A stretch of 64,000 nt of DNA. Origin: Streptomyces platensis. GTDB taxonomy: Bacteria; Actinomycetota; Actinomycetes; Streptomycetales; Streptomycetaceae. Both the position numbers and the translations under genes were made by a program. Positions 25,588 to 34,519 of the stretch are shown here, piece after piece; positions within the stretch are counted from its first letter, which is position 1, and every line of letters begins with the position of its first letter. The notes beneath the pieces are model-generated. The model was not told the origin of the DNA. It made no database searches and was given only the letters and a program-made list of their open reading frames with translations. The DNA lies in the NCBI RefSeq assembly GCF_008704855.1, contig NZ_CP023691.1, positions 2,480,001 through 2,544,000 on the forward strand. The letters run 5' to 3'.

Positions 25588-27006
25588 GTGCTGCGCACCG
25601 CATCGGACGTGGACGTCGTCATCGTGGGAGCCGGCCCGGCCGGTCTCGCCGCCGCCCGCCATCTGACCGGCGTGGGAGTGTCGGTCACCGTTCTGGAGGC
25701 CGCCGCACGCATCGGCGGCCGGTCCGTCACCGACCCCCTCGACGGCTTCCGGCTGGACCGCTGTGGCCGGCCGCTGACCGTCTCCGCCGCCGAACTGCGC
25801 CGTACGCCGGGGCTCGGCGAGCTGGCCCTGCGTCCGTTCGCCCCCGGTCTGAGCCTCCACAACGGCCAGCGGGCGCAGCGCGTCAGCGCCCCCCGGAGCA
25901 CGAGAGCCGCCCTTGCCGCGGCCCGCGCCCTCTCCCGCGCCGACCGCCGTACGGAACGCCGGACGGACCGTCAGGTGAGCCGCCAGGTGGGGCGTCAGGT
26001 GGGCCGTCAGGTGAGCCGCCTCACCGACCGGCGGACCGTCCAGGACACCGACCGCCGTACGGACCGGAGCAGCGACCACACCGCCGTCGCTCCCCCCGCC
26101 TCCGCCACCCACGCCCCGGCCGCCGACCGGCCGATCCGCGACGTGCTGGCGGGCCGCCCCGCCTTCCCGCCACGCGCCCATGACGCGCTGCTGCGGCCCC
26201 TGCTGGGCGCGCTGCTGTGCGATCCGCAGCTGGGCGGCTCCAGCCGGGGTGCCGCGGCGGCGCTGCGCGCCTACGCGGAGGGCCGGTTGTGGCTGCCGGC
26301 CGGCGGCGCCGACGCCGTCCCCGAACTGCTCGCCGCCGCCCTGCCACCCGGCACGGTCCGTACGTCCGTGCAGGTCACCGCCGTCTCCACGACCGGCGTC
26401 AGCACCGCGGAGCACGGCCATATCCCGTGCCGGGCGGTGCTGGTGGCGACCGGCGCGCGCGAGGCGGCCGAGCTGCTGCCGGGACTGCGGGTGCCCGCCT
26501 TCCACCCGGTGACCGTCCTGCACCACTCCGCGGCGGTGGCCCCCGGGAGCCGCGGCGCGGCGGCCCGTGACACGACGCTGATCCTGCCGACGGACGGCCC
26601 CGTCGCGTACACCTACGCCGCCGGCGCGATCGACCCGTCCCGTACGCCGCCGGGCCGGTCCCTGATCACCACGGCCGTGCTCGGCGCCGCGGCCGCGCTG
26701 CCGCTGTCCGTCCTCGAACGGACGGTCCGGCCCCACCTCGACCGGATCTACGGCGCGCACACCGAGGACCGGCAGCTGCTGACCGCCCATCACACCCCGT
26801 ACGCGGTCCCGGCGATGCCCGCCCCGTACGACCCGGAGCGCACGGTGCGGGTGCTCGCCGGGCTCTATGTCTGCGGCGACCACCGCGACACCAGCACGCT
26901 CCAGGGCGCCCTGAACTCGGGACGGCGCGCGGCCCGCGCCGTCCTCCAGGACTTCGGCCTGCCCGGTCTCACGACGGAACCGGACACCTTGCCCACCGCG
27001 GCCTGA
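25588..27006 (+). CDS. FAD-dependent amine-oxidase-like oxidoreductase with repetitive insert
   Basis: A 472-residue flavoprotein. The N-terminal dinucleotide-binding motif ([19 protein letters not shown]) leads into EAAARIGGRSVTDPLDGFRL, and the C-terminal FAD motif is AGLYVCGDHRDTSTLQGALNSGRRAAR. This is the arrangement of protoporphyrinogen oxidase/phytoene desaturase-like enzymes. An unusual Arg/Gln/Asp-rich insert, about residues 115-170, is built from 12-bp DNA repeats. GTG at 25588 is set by GGGAGGGG just upstream. Substrate unknown. It converges, 19 bases apart, on the regulator gene. Confidence 0.85.
   Translation: MLRTASDVDVVIVGAGPAGLAAARHLTGVGVSVTVLEAAARIGGRSVTDPLDGFRLDRCGRPLTVSAAELRRTPGLGELALRPFAPGLSLHNGQRAQRVSAPRSTRAALAAARALSRADRRTERRTDRQVSRQVGRQVGRQVSRLTDRRTVQDTDRRTDRSSDHTAVAPPASATHAPAADRPIRDVLAGRPAFPPRAHDALLRPLLGALLCDPQLGGSSRGAAAALRAYAEGRLWLPAGGADAVPELLAAALPPGTVRTSVQVTAVSTTGVSTAEHGHIPCRAVLVATGAREAAELLPGLRVPAFHPVTVLHHSAAVAPGSRGAAARDTTLILPTDGPVAYTYAAGAIDPSRTPPGRSLITTAVLGAAAALPLSVLERTVRPHLDRIYGAHTEDRQLLTAHHTPYAVPAMPAPYDPERTVRVLAGLYVCGDHRDTSTLQGALNSGRRAARAVLQDFGLPGLTTEPDTLPTAA
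25969..26016 (+). repeat. In-frame 12-bp tandem repeat in FAD oxidoreductase gene
   Basis: Four units of CGTCAGGTGAGC type (25969, 25981, 25993, 26005), encoding RQVS, RQVG, RQVG, RQVS. The length is a multiple of three, so copy-number change would not shift the frame. Confidence 0.85.
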
Positions 27007-27025
27007 CCCCGCGGCCGGGCCCGGG

Positions 27026-28489
27026 TCACCCCAGCGCCGCCACCCGCTCCTGGTACCCGCGGACCGCCGCCGCGTCCCGGTACGGCTCCAGGCGGCGCTC
27101 GAACTCCCTGACGTACTCATGGGCCCGTACGGACCGCATCTCGGAGGCCTGGAGCGCCGCCTCGGCACCCAGCGTGCAGGCCTGCTCCAGCTCGCCCAGG
27201 CCCAGCCGCGCGGTCGCCAGCACCACCCGGCAGAACAGCCGGCTGCGCGCGAAGCCGGCGGCGCGCAGCTGGAGGGAGCGTTCGGCGTGCTGGGAGGCCG
27301 CGCGGTACTGCTGGAGGTCGCGGTGGCAGTGCGCCAGTTCGTCGGCGAGCTGTGCCTCGTCGAAGAAACGCGCCCAGTACGGGGTGTCGTCGCCGGGGCG
27401 GACGGTCTCCAGCGCCCGCTCGGCACGGGCCAGCGCCGCGGTGCAGGCCCGGACCTCGCCGAGCACACCGTGGCCGCGGGCCTCCGCGGAGTGCAGCAGC
27501 GCCTGCACCGTGGGCGGTGCGCTGCTGCCGATGCCCTGCTGGGCGACGCGCGCCAGCTGGACCGCCTCCCTGCCGTGCCCCAGATAGACGGCCTGCCGGC
27601 TCATCGTCACCAGGACGTAGGACCCGTACGCCCGGTCTCCGGCGGCCTGGGCCAGCCGCAGGGCCTGGACGAAGTACCGCTGCGCCAGCCCGTGGGCCGC
27701 GATGTCGTACGAGGTCCAGCCGGCCAGCCGGGTCAGATCGGCGGCGGCGGCGGCGAACAGCCGGCGGCCGGTGGCCTCGCCGTAGGTGCCGCGCAGCATC
27801 GGCTCGGCCTCGTGCTCCAGATAGCGCACCAGGGCCTGCCGGGCGTGGCCGCCGCCGTAGGCGTGGTCCAGCGCCCGGAACAGTTCGCCCACCGAGCGCA
27901 GCGCCGCGATGTCGCCGGAGGTGACCCGGGAGCCCTGGGTGCGGTCGACCCGGTCGGTGCGGCGCTGGCGCGGCACCGTGGCGGGGCGGCCGCCCTGTGC
28001 GGGCACCCGGCCCGCACCCTCGGGGACCGGCTCGCCGCGGGCGACGCGCTCGTCGGCCCGGCCGATCAGCCAGTCCCGGCTGGGCACCACCAGCCCGGCG
28101 GGGGTGAAGGCGATCTTGCGGAGCTCGGCGTGGCTGCCGGAGTCCTTGCGCCACAGGCCGCTGACGATGTCCACCGCCTCGCTGGGGGTCGCGGCGAACT
28201 CCAGCCCGGCGTAGACCGGCGCACAGGCGTCCAGGCCGAGGTCCTGGGCGGACAGCCGGCGCCCCAGCCGGCGGGTGAACACCTCCGCGATCAGTGCGGG
28301 GGTGGTGCCTCTGGGCTGCTGGCCGCGCAGCCAGCGGGTCACCGACGTCTTGTCGTAACGGAGGTCGAGGCCGTGCTCGATGCCCAGCTGATCGACGCGT
28401 CTGGCCAGCCCGGCATTGGAGAATCCGGCCTCGGCGATGAGCGCGGCCAGCTGGCGGTTGGGCGTGTGGTGCGGGGGTCGTTCCGTCAT
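27026..28489 (-). CDS. XRE-like regulator with TPR-type C-terminal region
   Basis: A 487-residue protein. The N-terminus ([20 protein letters not shown] ... [20 protein letters not shown]) is a divergent helix-turn-helix. From about residue 190 on there are helical tetratricopeptide-like repeats. This is the architecture of the NsdA/BldD-neighbour type regulators that influence development and antibiotic production in Streptomyces. The specific role is not known. The ATG at 28489 has only a distant GGAG ribosome-binding site. It diverges from lipB and is probably transcribed alone. Confidence 0.82.
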   Translation of the reverse strand: MTERPPHHTPNRQLAALIAEAGFSNAGLARRVDQLGIEHGLDLRYDKTSVTRWLRGQQPRGTTPALIAEVFTRRLGRRLSAQDLGLDACAPVYAGLEFAATPSEAVDIVSGLWRKDSGSHAELRKIAFTPAGLVVPSRDWLIGRADERVARGEPVPEGAGRVPAQGGRPATVPRQRRTDRVDRTQGSRVTSGDIAALRSVGELFRALDHAYGGGHARQALVRYLEHEAEPMLRGTYGEATGRRLFAAAAADLTRLAGWTSYDIAAHGLAQRYFVQALRLAQAAGDRAYGSYVLVTMSRQAVYLGHGREAVQLARVAQQGIGSSAPPTVQALLHSAEARGHGVLGEVRACTAALARAERALETVRPGDDTPYWARFFDEAQLADELAHCHRDLQQYRAASQHAERSLQLRAAGFARSRLFCRVVLATARLGLGELEQACTLGAEAALQASEMRSVRAHEYVREFERRLEPYRDAAAVRGYQERVAALG

Positions 28490-28696
28490 CAGCTTTACCG
28501 GTCTCCTGCCTTCCGGGCCGCACTGCCGGGTTCGGCGGACCCTGTCCGGCATGCTCAGCGCCCTTGTGGAACGGCGTGAATGTAACGGCCTTCGGCGGCC
28601 CGATCCTGGCCTGTGACCCGCGTTCATCCGATCGTGTGAGCAGGGACGTACCGGCCGGGACCCCCGGCCGCCTGCGGGGACCGGAGCCGGCGGCCG

Positions 28697-28746
28697 TACA
28701 GTGGCATGGGCGCGAAGTGGCATCAACGTTGCAGCAAAGTGCAACG
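28697..28746 (+). promoter_or_regulatory. lipB promoter region with inverted repeat
   Basis: A -10-like TACAGT at 28697-28702 is followed by a perfect inverted repeat CGTTGCA-N6-TGCAACG at 28727-28746. The repeat ends 21 bases before the lipB GTG and so lies downstream of the predicted start site, a position suited to a repressor or an RNA hairpin. Confidence 0.5.
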
Positions 28747-28767
28747 AAGGTTCGAAGAGGAGCTGCC

Positions 28768-29583
28768 GTGACTGCGATCTCTCGGGGGGAGACCCCCGTA
28801 CCCGAGGGGCTGCGCTTTGTGCATCTGGGCTTCGGCGCCGAGGCCGTGGAGTACGAATCCGCCTGGCAGGAGCAGCGCCGGGTGCACGCCGCCCGGTTCG
28901 CCGACGAGGTACCCGACACCTGTCTGCTGCTGGAACACCAGGCCGTCTACACGGCGGGGCGGCGGACGTCCGATGACGAGCGGCCGCTGGACGGGACCCC
29001 GGTCGTCGACGTGGACCGCGGCGGGAAGATCACCTGGCACGGGCCCGGCCAGCTGGTGGGCTACCCCATCCAGAAACTGCCGCGTCCGGTTGACGTCGTG
29101 GCCCATGTCCGCCGTCTCGAAGACGCGCTGATCCGGGTCTGCGCCGAGTTCGGCGTGGAGGGCACCCGGGTCGAGGGCCGCAGCGGGGTGTGGGTGCTGG
29201 GCGACCCGGTCGAGGAGCGGGCGGCCCTGGGCGGGCTGAACCTCGACTTCGACCCGCGGGTCACGGACGAGCTCTTCGACCCGCGGCTGAACGGTCCGGA
29301 GTACGCGCCGTCCAACGCCGGCCAGCGCCGTGAGGACCGCAAGCTCGCCGCGATCGGCATCCGCGTCGCCAAGGGCGTCACGATGCACGGCTTCGCGCTG
29401 AACGTGAACCCGGACAACACCTCGTTCGACAAGATCGTCCCGTGCGGTATCCGGGACGCCGGTGTCGCCTCGCTGGCCAACGAGCTCGGCCGCGAGATCA
29501 CCATCGCCGAGGTGCTGCCCGTGGCCGAGAAGCATCTGCGGGACGTCCTCGAGGGCGCCGAACTGCTCCCCCGCGCGGTCTGA
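28768..29583 (+). CDS. lipB: Octanoyltransferase LipB
   Basis: A 271-residue protein with the LipB signature: [17 protein letters not shown], then [10 protein letters not shown] (catalytic Lys) and IVPCGI (catalytic Cys). It moves octanoate from acyl carrier protein to the lipoyl domain of E2 proteins, the first step of lipoate formation. GTG at 28768 is set by AGAGGAG upstream; the frame stays open further 5'. lipA follows 141 bases later. Its substrates include the two-lipoyl E2 encoded at 13665-15401. Confidence 0.96.
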   Translation: MTAISRGETPVPEGLRFVHLGFGAEAVEYESAWQEQRRVHAARFADEVPDTCLLLEHQAVYTAGRRTSDDERPLDGTPVVDVDRGGKITWHGPGQLVGYPIQKLPRPVDVVAHVRRLEDALIRVCAEFGVEGTRVEGRSGVWVLGDPVEERAALGGLNLDFDPRVTDELFDPRLNGPEYAPSNAGQRREDRKLAAIGIRVAKGVTMHGFALNVNPDNTSFDKIVPCGIRDAGVASLANELGREITIAEVLPVAEKHLRDVLEGAELLPRAV

Positions 29584-29600
29584 ACGGCAGGGCGCCGGTC

Positions 29601-29696
29601 ATGCACCCCGGAGACCGCAGGGAATGCACCCCCGCCATACGGGGTTGCACCGCACGTAAAGACGTGCGAATCAACGGGCGTACCCTGGTGTACGCC
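29601..29696 (+). promoter_or_regulatory. lipA upstream region: direct and inverted repeats
   Basis: Three related blocks ATGCACCCC (29601, 29624) and TTGCACCGC (29645) recur about every 22 bases. They are followed by a hairpin CGCACGT-AAAG-ACGTGCG (29651-29668) and an inverted repeat GGCGTAC-N6-GTACGCC (29677-29696) that contains a -10-like TACCCT (29681-29686). lipA starts at 29725. This looks like a regulated promoter rather than plain spacer. Confidence 0.5.
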
Positions 29697-29724
29697 GAAG
29701 AAACGAAGTCGTAGGGAGCCGGTC

Positions 29725-30675
29725 GTGTCCGCAGTCGCACCCGACGGACGCAAGATGTTGCGCCTGGAGGTCCGGAACAGCCAGACCCCCATCGAGCGCA
29801 AGCCCGAGTGGATCAAGACCCGGGCGAAGATGGGTCCCGAGTACAACCACCTCCAGGGCCTGGTCAAGAGCGAGGGTCTGCACACGGTCTGCCAGGAGGC
29901 GGGCTGTCCCAACATCTTCGAATGCTGGGAGGACCGCGAGGCGACCTTCCTCATCGGTGGTGACCAGTGCACCCGCCGCTGTGACTTCTGCCAGATCGAC
30001 ACCGGCAAGCCGCAGGAGCTGGACCGCGACGAGCCCCGCCGGGTCGCCGAGTCCGTGCAGACCATGGGCCTGAAGTACGCCACGATCACCGGCGTCGCGC
30101 GCGACGACCTGGAGGACGGCGGCGCCTGGCTCTACGCCGAGACGGTCCGGCAGATCCACGCCGCGATGCCCGACACCGGCGTCGAGCTGCTGATCCCCGA
30201 CTTCAACGCGGTCCCCGAGCAGCTCGCCGAGGTCTTCTCCTCCCGCCCGGAGGTGCTGGCCCACAACGTCGAGACGGTCCCGCGGATCTTCAAGCGGATC
30301 CGCCCCGGCTTCCGCTACGAGCGCTCGCTGGAGGTCATCTCCAAGTCCCGCGAGGCCGGTCTGGTCACCAAGTCCAACCTCATCCTGGGCATGGGCGAGA
30401 CCCGCGAGGAGATCAGCCAGGCGCTCCAGGACCTGTACGACGCGGGCTGTGAGCTGATCACGATCACCCAGTACCTGCGCCCGACCGTGCGCCACCACCC
30501 CATCGACCGCTGGGTCAAGCCCGCCGAGTTCGTGGAGCTCCAGGAAGAGGCCGAGGAGATCGGCTATGCGGGTGTCATGTCCGGCCCGCTGGTCCGCTCC
30601 TCCTACCGCGCCGGCCGCCTTTACCAGCAGGCCATGGACCGGCGCGCGGCCGAGACGGCCAGTCAGGCGGTTTGA
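29725..30675 (+). CDS. lipA: Lipoyl synthase LipA (radical SAM)
   Basis: A 316-residue protein with both iron-sulfur motifs of lipoyl synthase. The auxiliary cluster Cys-x4-Cys-x5-Cys is [12 protein letters not shown] and the radical-SAM Cys-x3-Cys-x2-Cys is CTRRCDFC. It inserts two sulfurs into the octanoyl group attached by LipB. RSSYRAG at the C-terminus is also conserved. GTG at 29725 is preceded by GGGAG. A strong terminator follows, so the lip genes form a unit. Confidence 0.97.
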   Translation: MSAVAPDGRKMLRLEVRNSQTPIERKPEWIKTRAKMGPEYNHLQGLVKSEGLHTVCQEAGCPNIFECWEDREATFLIGGDQCTRRCDFCQIDTGKPQELDRDEPRRVAESVQTMGLKYATITGVARDDLEDGGAWLYAETVRQIHAAMPDTGVELLIPDFNAVPEQLAEVFSSRPEVLAHNVETVPRIFKRIRPGFRYERSLEVISKSREAGLVTKSNLILGMGETREEISQALQDLYDAGCELITITQYLRPTVRHHPIDRWVKPAEFVELQEEAEEIGYAGVMSGPLVRSSYRAGRLYQQAMDRRAAETASQAV

Positions 30676-30717
30676 CGCTCCCGGCGCGCCTTCTTGTGAA
30701 ACGTGGCACATGCTGAG

Positions 30718-30762
30718 GACGCGGCCCGCACTCCCCCAGGACGGAGGGCGTGGGGCCGCGTC
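30718..30762 (+). terminator. lipA terminator
   Basis: A 10-bp perfect stem (GACGCGGCCC / GGGCCGCGTC) with further inner pairing, followed by a T-rich run (AACGTTTCATTGGTGTTT). Confidence 0.78.
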
Positions 30763-30778
30763 AACGTTTCATTGGTGT

Positions 30779-30815
30779 TTGACCGGCAGGTCATCCGTTG
30801 GTAACACCTGTCGGT
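30779..30815 (+). promoter_or_regulatory. Strong promoter overlapped by an inverted repeat
   Basis: TTGACC (30779-30784), a 17-base spacer and TAACAC (30802-30807) form one of the best housekeeping-type promoters in the window. ACCGGCAGGT (30782-30791) and ACCTGTCGGT (30806-30815) are a 10-bp inverted repeat with one mismatch that spans it from -35 to past -10, as a repressor site would. Confidence 0.65.
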
Positions 30816-30886
30816 GACGATGGATGCACGTACCGCTCCCGCACCTACCCCTGCTTCTCCGAACAGATCAGAGGGAGTCACCCACC

Positions 30887-31117
30887 ATGCAGGCCGCGCC
30901 GCTCCGCGCCACCACCGCCACCAGCCCCGCCCTCCCGCTCCCCTCGGTCACCGGCGCCCTGCGTGCCGTCGAGGCCGTGCTGATGCGTGGCGGCCAGCGC
31001 ACCGCCCGTCGTAACGCCTGGACGTCGGTCCTGGAGGACCGCGCCCGCGCCAAGGACCGCCACGAGGCCGAGTACGTACTGGAGGCCGCGGCGACCCGTC
31101 GTCCGCACGCCACGTAA
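30887..31117 (+). CDS. Small conserved protein between lipA and DUF4191 gene
   Basis: A 76-residue basic protein (MQAAPLRATTATSPALPLPS ... ARRNAWTSVLEDRARAKDR). The N-terminus is Ala/Pro/Thr-rich and the C-terminal half is a likely amphipathic helix. GAGGGAG lies nine bases before the ATG and a strong promoter lies upstream, so it is expressed as its own message. No domain is recognised. It is probably conserved in Streptomyces at this position; function unknown. Confidence 0.78.
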   Translation: MQAAPLRATTATSPALPLPSVTGALRAVEAVLMRGGQRTARRNAWTSVLEDRARAKDRHEAEYVLEAAATRRPHAT

Positions 31118-31127
31118 ACTTCGCTGT
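31115..31127 (+). promoter_or_regulatory. Leaderless -10 box for DUF4191 gene
   Basis: TAAACT at 31115-31120, partly inside the stop region of the preceding small gene, is followed by 7 bases and the ATG at 31128, with no Shine-Dalgarno sequence. Confidence 0.6.
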
Positions 31128-31838
31128 ATGGCGAGGAAGGCAAACTCAGACGGCGCTGCCGGCGCTGAGAACACCGGGCGGCTGAAGCAGATCGCCCTGA
31201 CCTACAAGATGACCCGTCGGGTCGACTCCAAGGTCGGTCTTGTCGTCGCTGGTGTAGGCATCGTCGTATTCGGCGTTCTCCTTGCCATCGGCTTCGCGAT
31301 CGGCCACCCCATCTACGCGGGGATCCTGGGCTTCGTCCTGGCCTTCCTCGCGATGGCGATCGTCTTCGGACGGCGCGCCGAGCGAGCTGCCTTCGGGCAG
31401 ATGGAGGGCCAGCCCGGTGCGGCGGCCGCCGTGCTGGAGAACGTCGGCCGCGGCTGGACGGTCACCCCCGCGGTGGCCATGAACCGCAGCCAGGACGTGG
31501 TCCACCGCGCCGTCGGCAAGGCCGGCATCGTGCTGGTCGGCGAGGGCAACCCGAACCGGCTCCGCGGCCTGCTGGCCGCCGAGAAGAAGCGGATGGCGCG
31601 CACCGTCGCCGACGCCCCCGTCCACGACATCGTGGTGGGCGACGGCGAGGACCAGGTGCCGCTGAAGAAGCTCCGCACGACCCTGCTGAAGCTGCCGCGC
31701 GTACTCCCCGGCGCCCAGGTGACGGCCGTGAACGACCGGCTCCGCGCGCTGGGCGACCTGATGAGCAACATGCCGGTCCCGAAGGGCCCCATGCCGAAGG
31801 GCATGCGGATGCCCAAGGGCGGCGGCAAGACGCGCTGA
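31128..31838 (+). CDS. DUF4191 domain-containing membrane protein
   Basis: A 236-residue protein with a basic N-terminus and two adjacent membrane segments (about residues 38-62, VGLVVAGVGIVVFGVLLAIG, and 65-84). A cytoplasmic domain follows with QPGAAAAVLENVGRGWTVTPAVA and HDIVVGDGEDQVPL, ending in a Pro/Met/Lys/Gly-rich tail. This matches actinobacterial DUF4191 proteins, found next to lipA in this phylum; function unknown. It starts 10 bases after the small gene but has its own leaderless promoter. A clear terminator follows. Confidence 0.88.
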   Translation: MARKANSDGAAGAENTGRLKQIALTYKMTRRVDSKVGLVVAGVGIVVFGVLLAIGFAIGHPIYAGILGFVLAFLAMAIVFGRRAERAAFGQMEGQPGAAAAVLENVGRGWTVTPAVAMNRSQDVVHRAVGKAGIVLVGEGNPNRLRGLLAAEKKRMARTVADAPVHDIVVGDGEDQVPLKKLRTTLLKLPRVLPGAQVTAVNDRLRALGDLMSNMPVPKGPMPKGMRMPKGGGKTR

Positions 31839-31871
31839 CCGCCCGCCGGACCGACAACAGACCGCACAGCG

Positions 31872-31905
31872 ACGCCCCGGACCTTTGGGTCCGGGGCGTT
31901 TCGTA
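31872..31905. terminator. Terminator between DUF4191 and RDD genes
   Basis: A 12-bp perfect stem (ACGCCCCGGACC / GGTCCGGGGCGT), 4-nt loop, then TTTCGT. It sits between convergent genes; the T-rich side favours the + strand gene. Confidence 0.88.
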
Positions 31906-32031
31906 TGGAGGCTCGCCGGGGGCGGCGTATGCAAGGGCCCGTCCGGCCCGTCACAGGCAAGTCGTCACCAGCGCCCCGTCCGGCCGTCACAGACGTCCCG
32001 ACGCCTCGCCCGCCCCCTCACCGGCAACAGG

Positions 32032-32499
32032 TCACAACCGGACCTGTACGGCACGTGTGACGCGATCGTGCAGCCCCCGCCCGTCCTGGTCCCACACCAC
32101 CGCCGGAATGACCACCACCAGCAGCACCGTGCGCACCACGACCCGCGGCAGCGAGATCCGGCCACCGTCCTCGGAGATCACCCGCAGGCCCAGCAGCCGC
32201 TTGCCGGGCGTGAAGCCGACCGTGCCGACCGTGAGCACGCTGAGCACGGCGAAGACCACCAGCGCCCAGTTGCTCGCCGCCTGCGCCTTACCGCCGCTGA
32301 GCAGGCCGTACGCAATGAGCAGGCACAGCGCCCAGTCGATGAAGAGCGCGGCGAAGCGCCGCCCGGGGCGGGCGATCGAGCCCGGCCCCTCCTCCGGCAG
32401 CCCCAGCTGCTGCCCGCGGTATCCGAACTCGACACCCATGTCCTCGGCTGCCGCGCGGGGCCCGGAGATCCACGATCCGATTGCTCGCCTGTTGTCCAC
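32032..32499 (-). CDS. RDD family membrane protein
   Basis: A 155-residue protein with the RDD-domain signature: ARPGRRFAALFIDWALCLLI (Arg and Asp in the first membrane helix), then GFTPGKRLLGLRVI and RTVLLVVVIPAVV. It has three membrane helices, the standard layout. RDD proteins are small membrane proteins, some linked to ion exchange, but function is generally unknown. GTG at 32499 is preferred to the ATG at 32523 because a -10-like TACCGT lies six bases upstream of it, implying a leaderless message. It diverges from glnA. Confidence 0.88.
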   Translation of the reverse strand: MDNRRAIGSWISGPRAAAEDMGVEFGYRGQQLGLPEEGPGSIARPGRRFAALFIDWALCLLIAYGLLSGGKAQAASNWALVVFAVLSVLTVGTVGFTPGKRLLGLRVISEDGGRISLPRVVVRTVLLVVVIPAVVWDQDGRGLHDRVTRAVQVRL

Positions 32500-32511
32500 C
32501 CGACCACGGTA
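32500..32511 (-). promoter_or_regulatory. Leaderless -10 box for RDD gene
   Basis: On the minus strand TACCGT (32511-32506) is followed by 6 bases and the GTG start at 32499. It lies inside the alternative longer reading frame, which supports the shorter start. Confidence 0.5.
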
Positions 32512-32700
32512 CTGCGACCGCATACGTTCCCTTCGCGGAGGGCCGGTGAGGGCGCGGGGACGGGCCGCAGGGACCGGGCGCGACGGGCGCCCCGGAAGGG
32601 GGCAGGACGGCTCGGCGGGCCCCGGGACGGGGCGGCGGCAGCGGGCGCCCGGAACATCCCTCTTTGGCGCACACTGGGAGGTAAGGGCGGCCGCCGCCGG

Positions 32701-32738
32701 TTAACCTCGGCGAAACAAATGGGTCATGCTTGGGAAAT
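32701..32738 (+). promoter_or_regulatory. GlnR-type nitrogen-control box of glnA
   Basis: TTAAC-N6-GAAAC-N6-GTCAT-N6-GAAAT, an exact match to the spacing of the actinobacterial GlnR consensus gTnAC-n6-GaAAc repeated twice. It lies about 100 bases before the glnA start. GlnR is the known global nitrogen regulator in Streptomyces. Confidence 0.82.
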
Positions 32739-32837
32739 CCCGCCTGCCTATGGTCGGGCATCGCGCCACCGCACAGGGTCGCGTTCCGAGTAGCAATCCC
32801 GCGTCCGCCGACCGGTGACCGGGCTAGGAGGAGTTGG

Positions 32838-34247
32838 ATGTTCCAGAACGGCGACGAGGCCAAGAAGTTCATCGCGGACGAAGACGTGAAGTTCGTCGAC
32901 GTCAGGTTCTGCGACCTGCCCGGTGTGATGCAGCACTTCACGATCCCGGCGAAGGCGTTCGACCCGGCCGAGGAACTCGCCTTCGACGGCTCCTCGATCC
33001 GCGGCTTCCAGGCCATCCACGAGTCCGACATGGCGCTGCGCGCGGACCTGTCGACGGCCCGTGTGGACCCGTTCCGCCGCGACAAGACCGTCAACATCAA
33101 CTTCTTCATCCACGACCCGATCACGGGCGAGCAGTACAGCCGCGACCCGCGCAACATCGCCAAGAAGGCCGAGGCCTACCTCGCCTCGACCGGCATCGCG
33201 GACACCGCGTTCTTCGGTCCCGAGGCCGAGTTCTACGTCTTCGACAACGTCCGTTTCGAGACGAAGGCGAACGAGTCCTTCTACCACATCGACTCCGAGG
33301 CGGGTGCCTGGAACACCGGCTCGGAGGAGAACAACCGCGGCTACAAGGTCCGGTACAAGGGCGGCTACTTCCCGGCCCCGCCGGTCGACCACTTCGCCGA
33401 CCTGCGTGCCGAGATCTCCCTGGAGCTGGAGGCGGCCGGCCTCGAGGTCGAGCGCCAGCACCACGAGGTCGGCACGGCCGGCCAGGCGGAGATCAACTAC
33501 AAGTTCAACACGCTGCTCGCCGCGGCCGACGACCTGATGCTCTTCAAGTACATCGTGAAGAACGTCGCCTGGCGCAACGGCAAGTCCGCCACCTTCATGC
33601 CCAAGCCGATCTTCGGTGACAACGGCTCCGGCATGCACGTCCACCAGTCGCTGTGGCAGGGCGGCAGCCCCCTCTTCTACGACGAGCAGGGCTACGCGGG
33701 CCTCTCGGACACCGCCCGCTACTACATCGGCGGCATCCTCAAGCACGCCCCGTCGCTGCTGGCCTTCACCAACCCGACGGTGAACTCCTACCACCGCCTG
33801 GTCCCCGGCTTCGAGGCCCCGGTCAACCTGGTCTACTCGCAGCGCAACCGCTCCGCGGCCATGCGTATCCCGATCACGGGCTCGAACCCCAAGGCCAAGC
33901 GCGTCGAGTTCCGCGCCCCGGACCCGTCCTCGAACCCGTACCTCGCCTTCTCCGCCCTCCTCCTCGCGGGCCTGGACGGCGTCAAGAACAAGATCGAGCC
34001 GGCCGAGCCGATCGACAAGGACCTCTACGAGCTCGCCCCCGAGGAGCACGCGGGCGTCCCCCAGGTCCCGACCTCCCTCCCGGCCGTCCTCGACGCCCTC
34101 GAGGCCGACAACGAGTACCTCCAGCAGGGCGGCGTCTTCACCTCCGACCTGATCGAAACCTGGATCGACTACAAGCGCACCAACGAAATCGCCCCGATCC
34201 AGCTGCGCCCGCACCCGCACGAGTTCGAGCTTTACTACGACATCTAA
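32838..34247 (+). CDS. glnA: Glutamine synthetase type I
   Basis: A 469-residue protein, the length of GSI-beta dodecamers. It has the [17 protein letters not shown] loop, the ATP-site region [11 protein letters not shown] and the adenylylation site [10 protein letters not shown], with Tyr397 at the classic position. It makes glutamine from glutamate, ammonia and ATP. Activity is expected to be controlled by GlnE adenylylation, and transcription by GlnR at the box upstream. ATG at 32838 has a perfect TAGGAGGAG; the upstream open frame is not used. A hairpin with T-rich tail follows. Confidence 0.98.
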   Translation: MFQNGDEAKKFIADEDVKFVDVRFCDLPGVMQHFTIPAKAFDPAEELAFDGSSIRGFQAIHESDMALRADLSTARVDPFRRDKTVNINFFIHDPITGEQYSRDPRNIAKKAEAYLASTGIADTAFFGPEAEFYVFDNVRFETKANESFYHIDSEAGAWNTGSEENNRGYKVRYKGGYFPAPPVDHFADLRAEISLELEAAGLEVERQHHEVGTAGQAEINYKFNTLLAAADDLMLFKYIVKNVAWRNGKSATFMPKPIFGDNGSGMHVHQSLWQGGSPLFYDEQGYAGLSDTARYYIGGILKHAPSLLAFTNPTVNSYHRLVPGFEAPVNLVYSQRNRSAAMRIPITGSNPKAKRVEFRAPDPSSNPYLAFSALLLAGLDGVKNKIEPAEPIDKDLYELAPEEHAGVPQVPTSLPAVLDALEADNEYLQQGGVFTSDLIETWIDYKRTNEIAPIQLRPHPHEFELYYDI

Positions 34248-34293
34248 GAACGCCGCAGGCCAGAGCGGTTTCCGCTCGCCTGCGCCGTCTCTG

Positions 34294-34348
34294 GGCCGTC
34301 GGCCGTGCACTTCCACTCCCGGAAGGCGCGGCCGACGGCCTTTGTGTG
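34294..34348 (+). terminator. glnA terminator
   Basis: An 11-bp perfect stem (GGCCGTCGGCC / GGCCGACGGCC) with a 25-nt loop, followed by TTTGTGTG, about 50 bases after the glnA stop. Confidence 0.78.
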
Positions 34349-34519
34349 ATCGCCGTTGAGGCCGCGGCCGGTGCCTCTGCAACGTGAACCCCGGGTCCGA
34401 GTGGCCAAGGTCGAGAGCGCCCCGACACCCCCGACGAGGCACTTGCCGAGCGTTTCGCCGCCTTCGCCGCAGCGGGGCGGCAACCGCTCGTCGTCCTTCG
34501 AGGTCCGGCGACTCCGGCG

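Larger units (their letters stand above)
32500..32837. other. Divergent intergenic region RDD gene / glnA
   Basis: 338 bases. The left part is GC-rich with no gene-like frame. The GlnR-type box is at 32701-32738, and the glnA leader with its ribosome-binding site (TAGGAGGAG, 32825-32833) fills the right end. Confidence 0.6.

Noticed and set aside
23675..25603. Upstream extension of the minus-strand frame of sigma-like paralogue A
   Set aside because: It runs antisense to the DUF4240 and TIGR01777 genes and has Arg/Pro/Gly-rich sequence with no domain; the gene starts at 23674.
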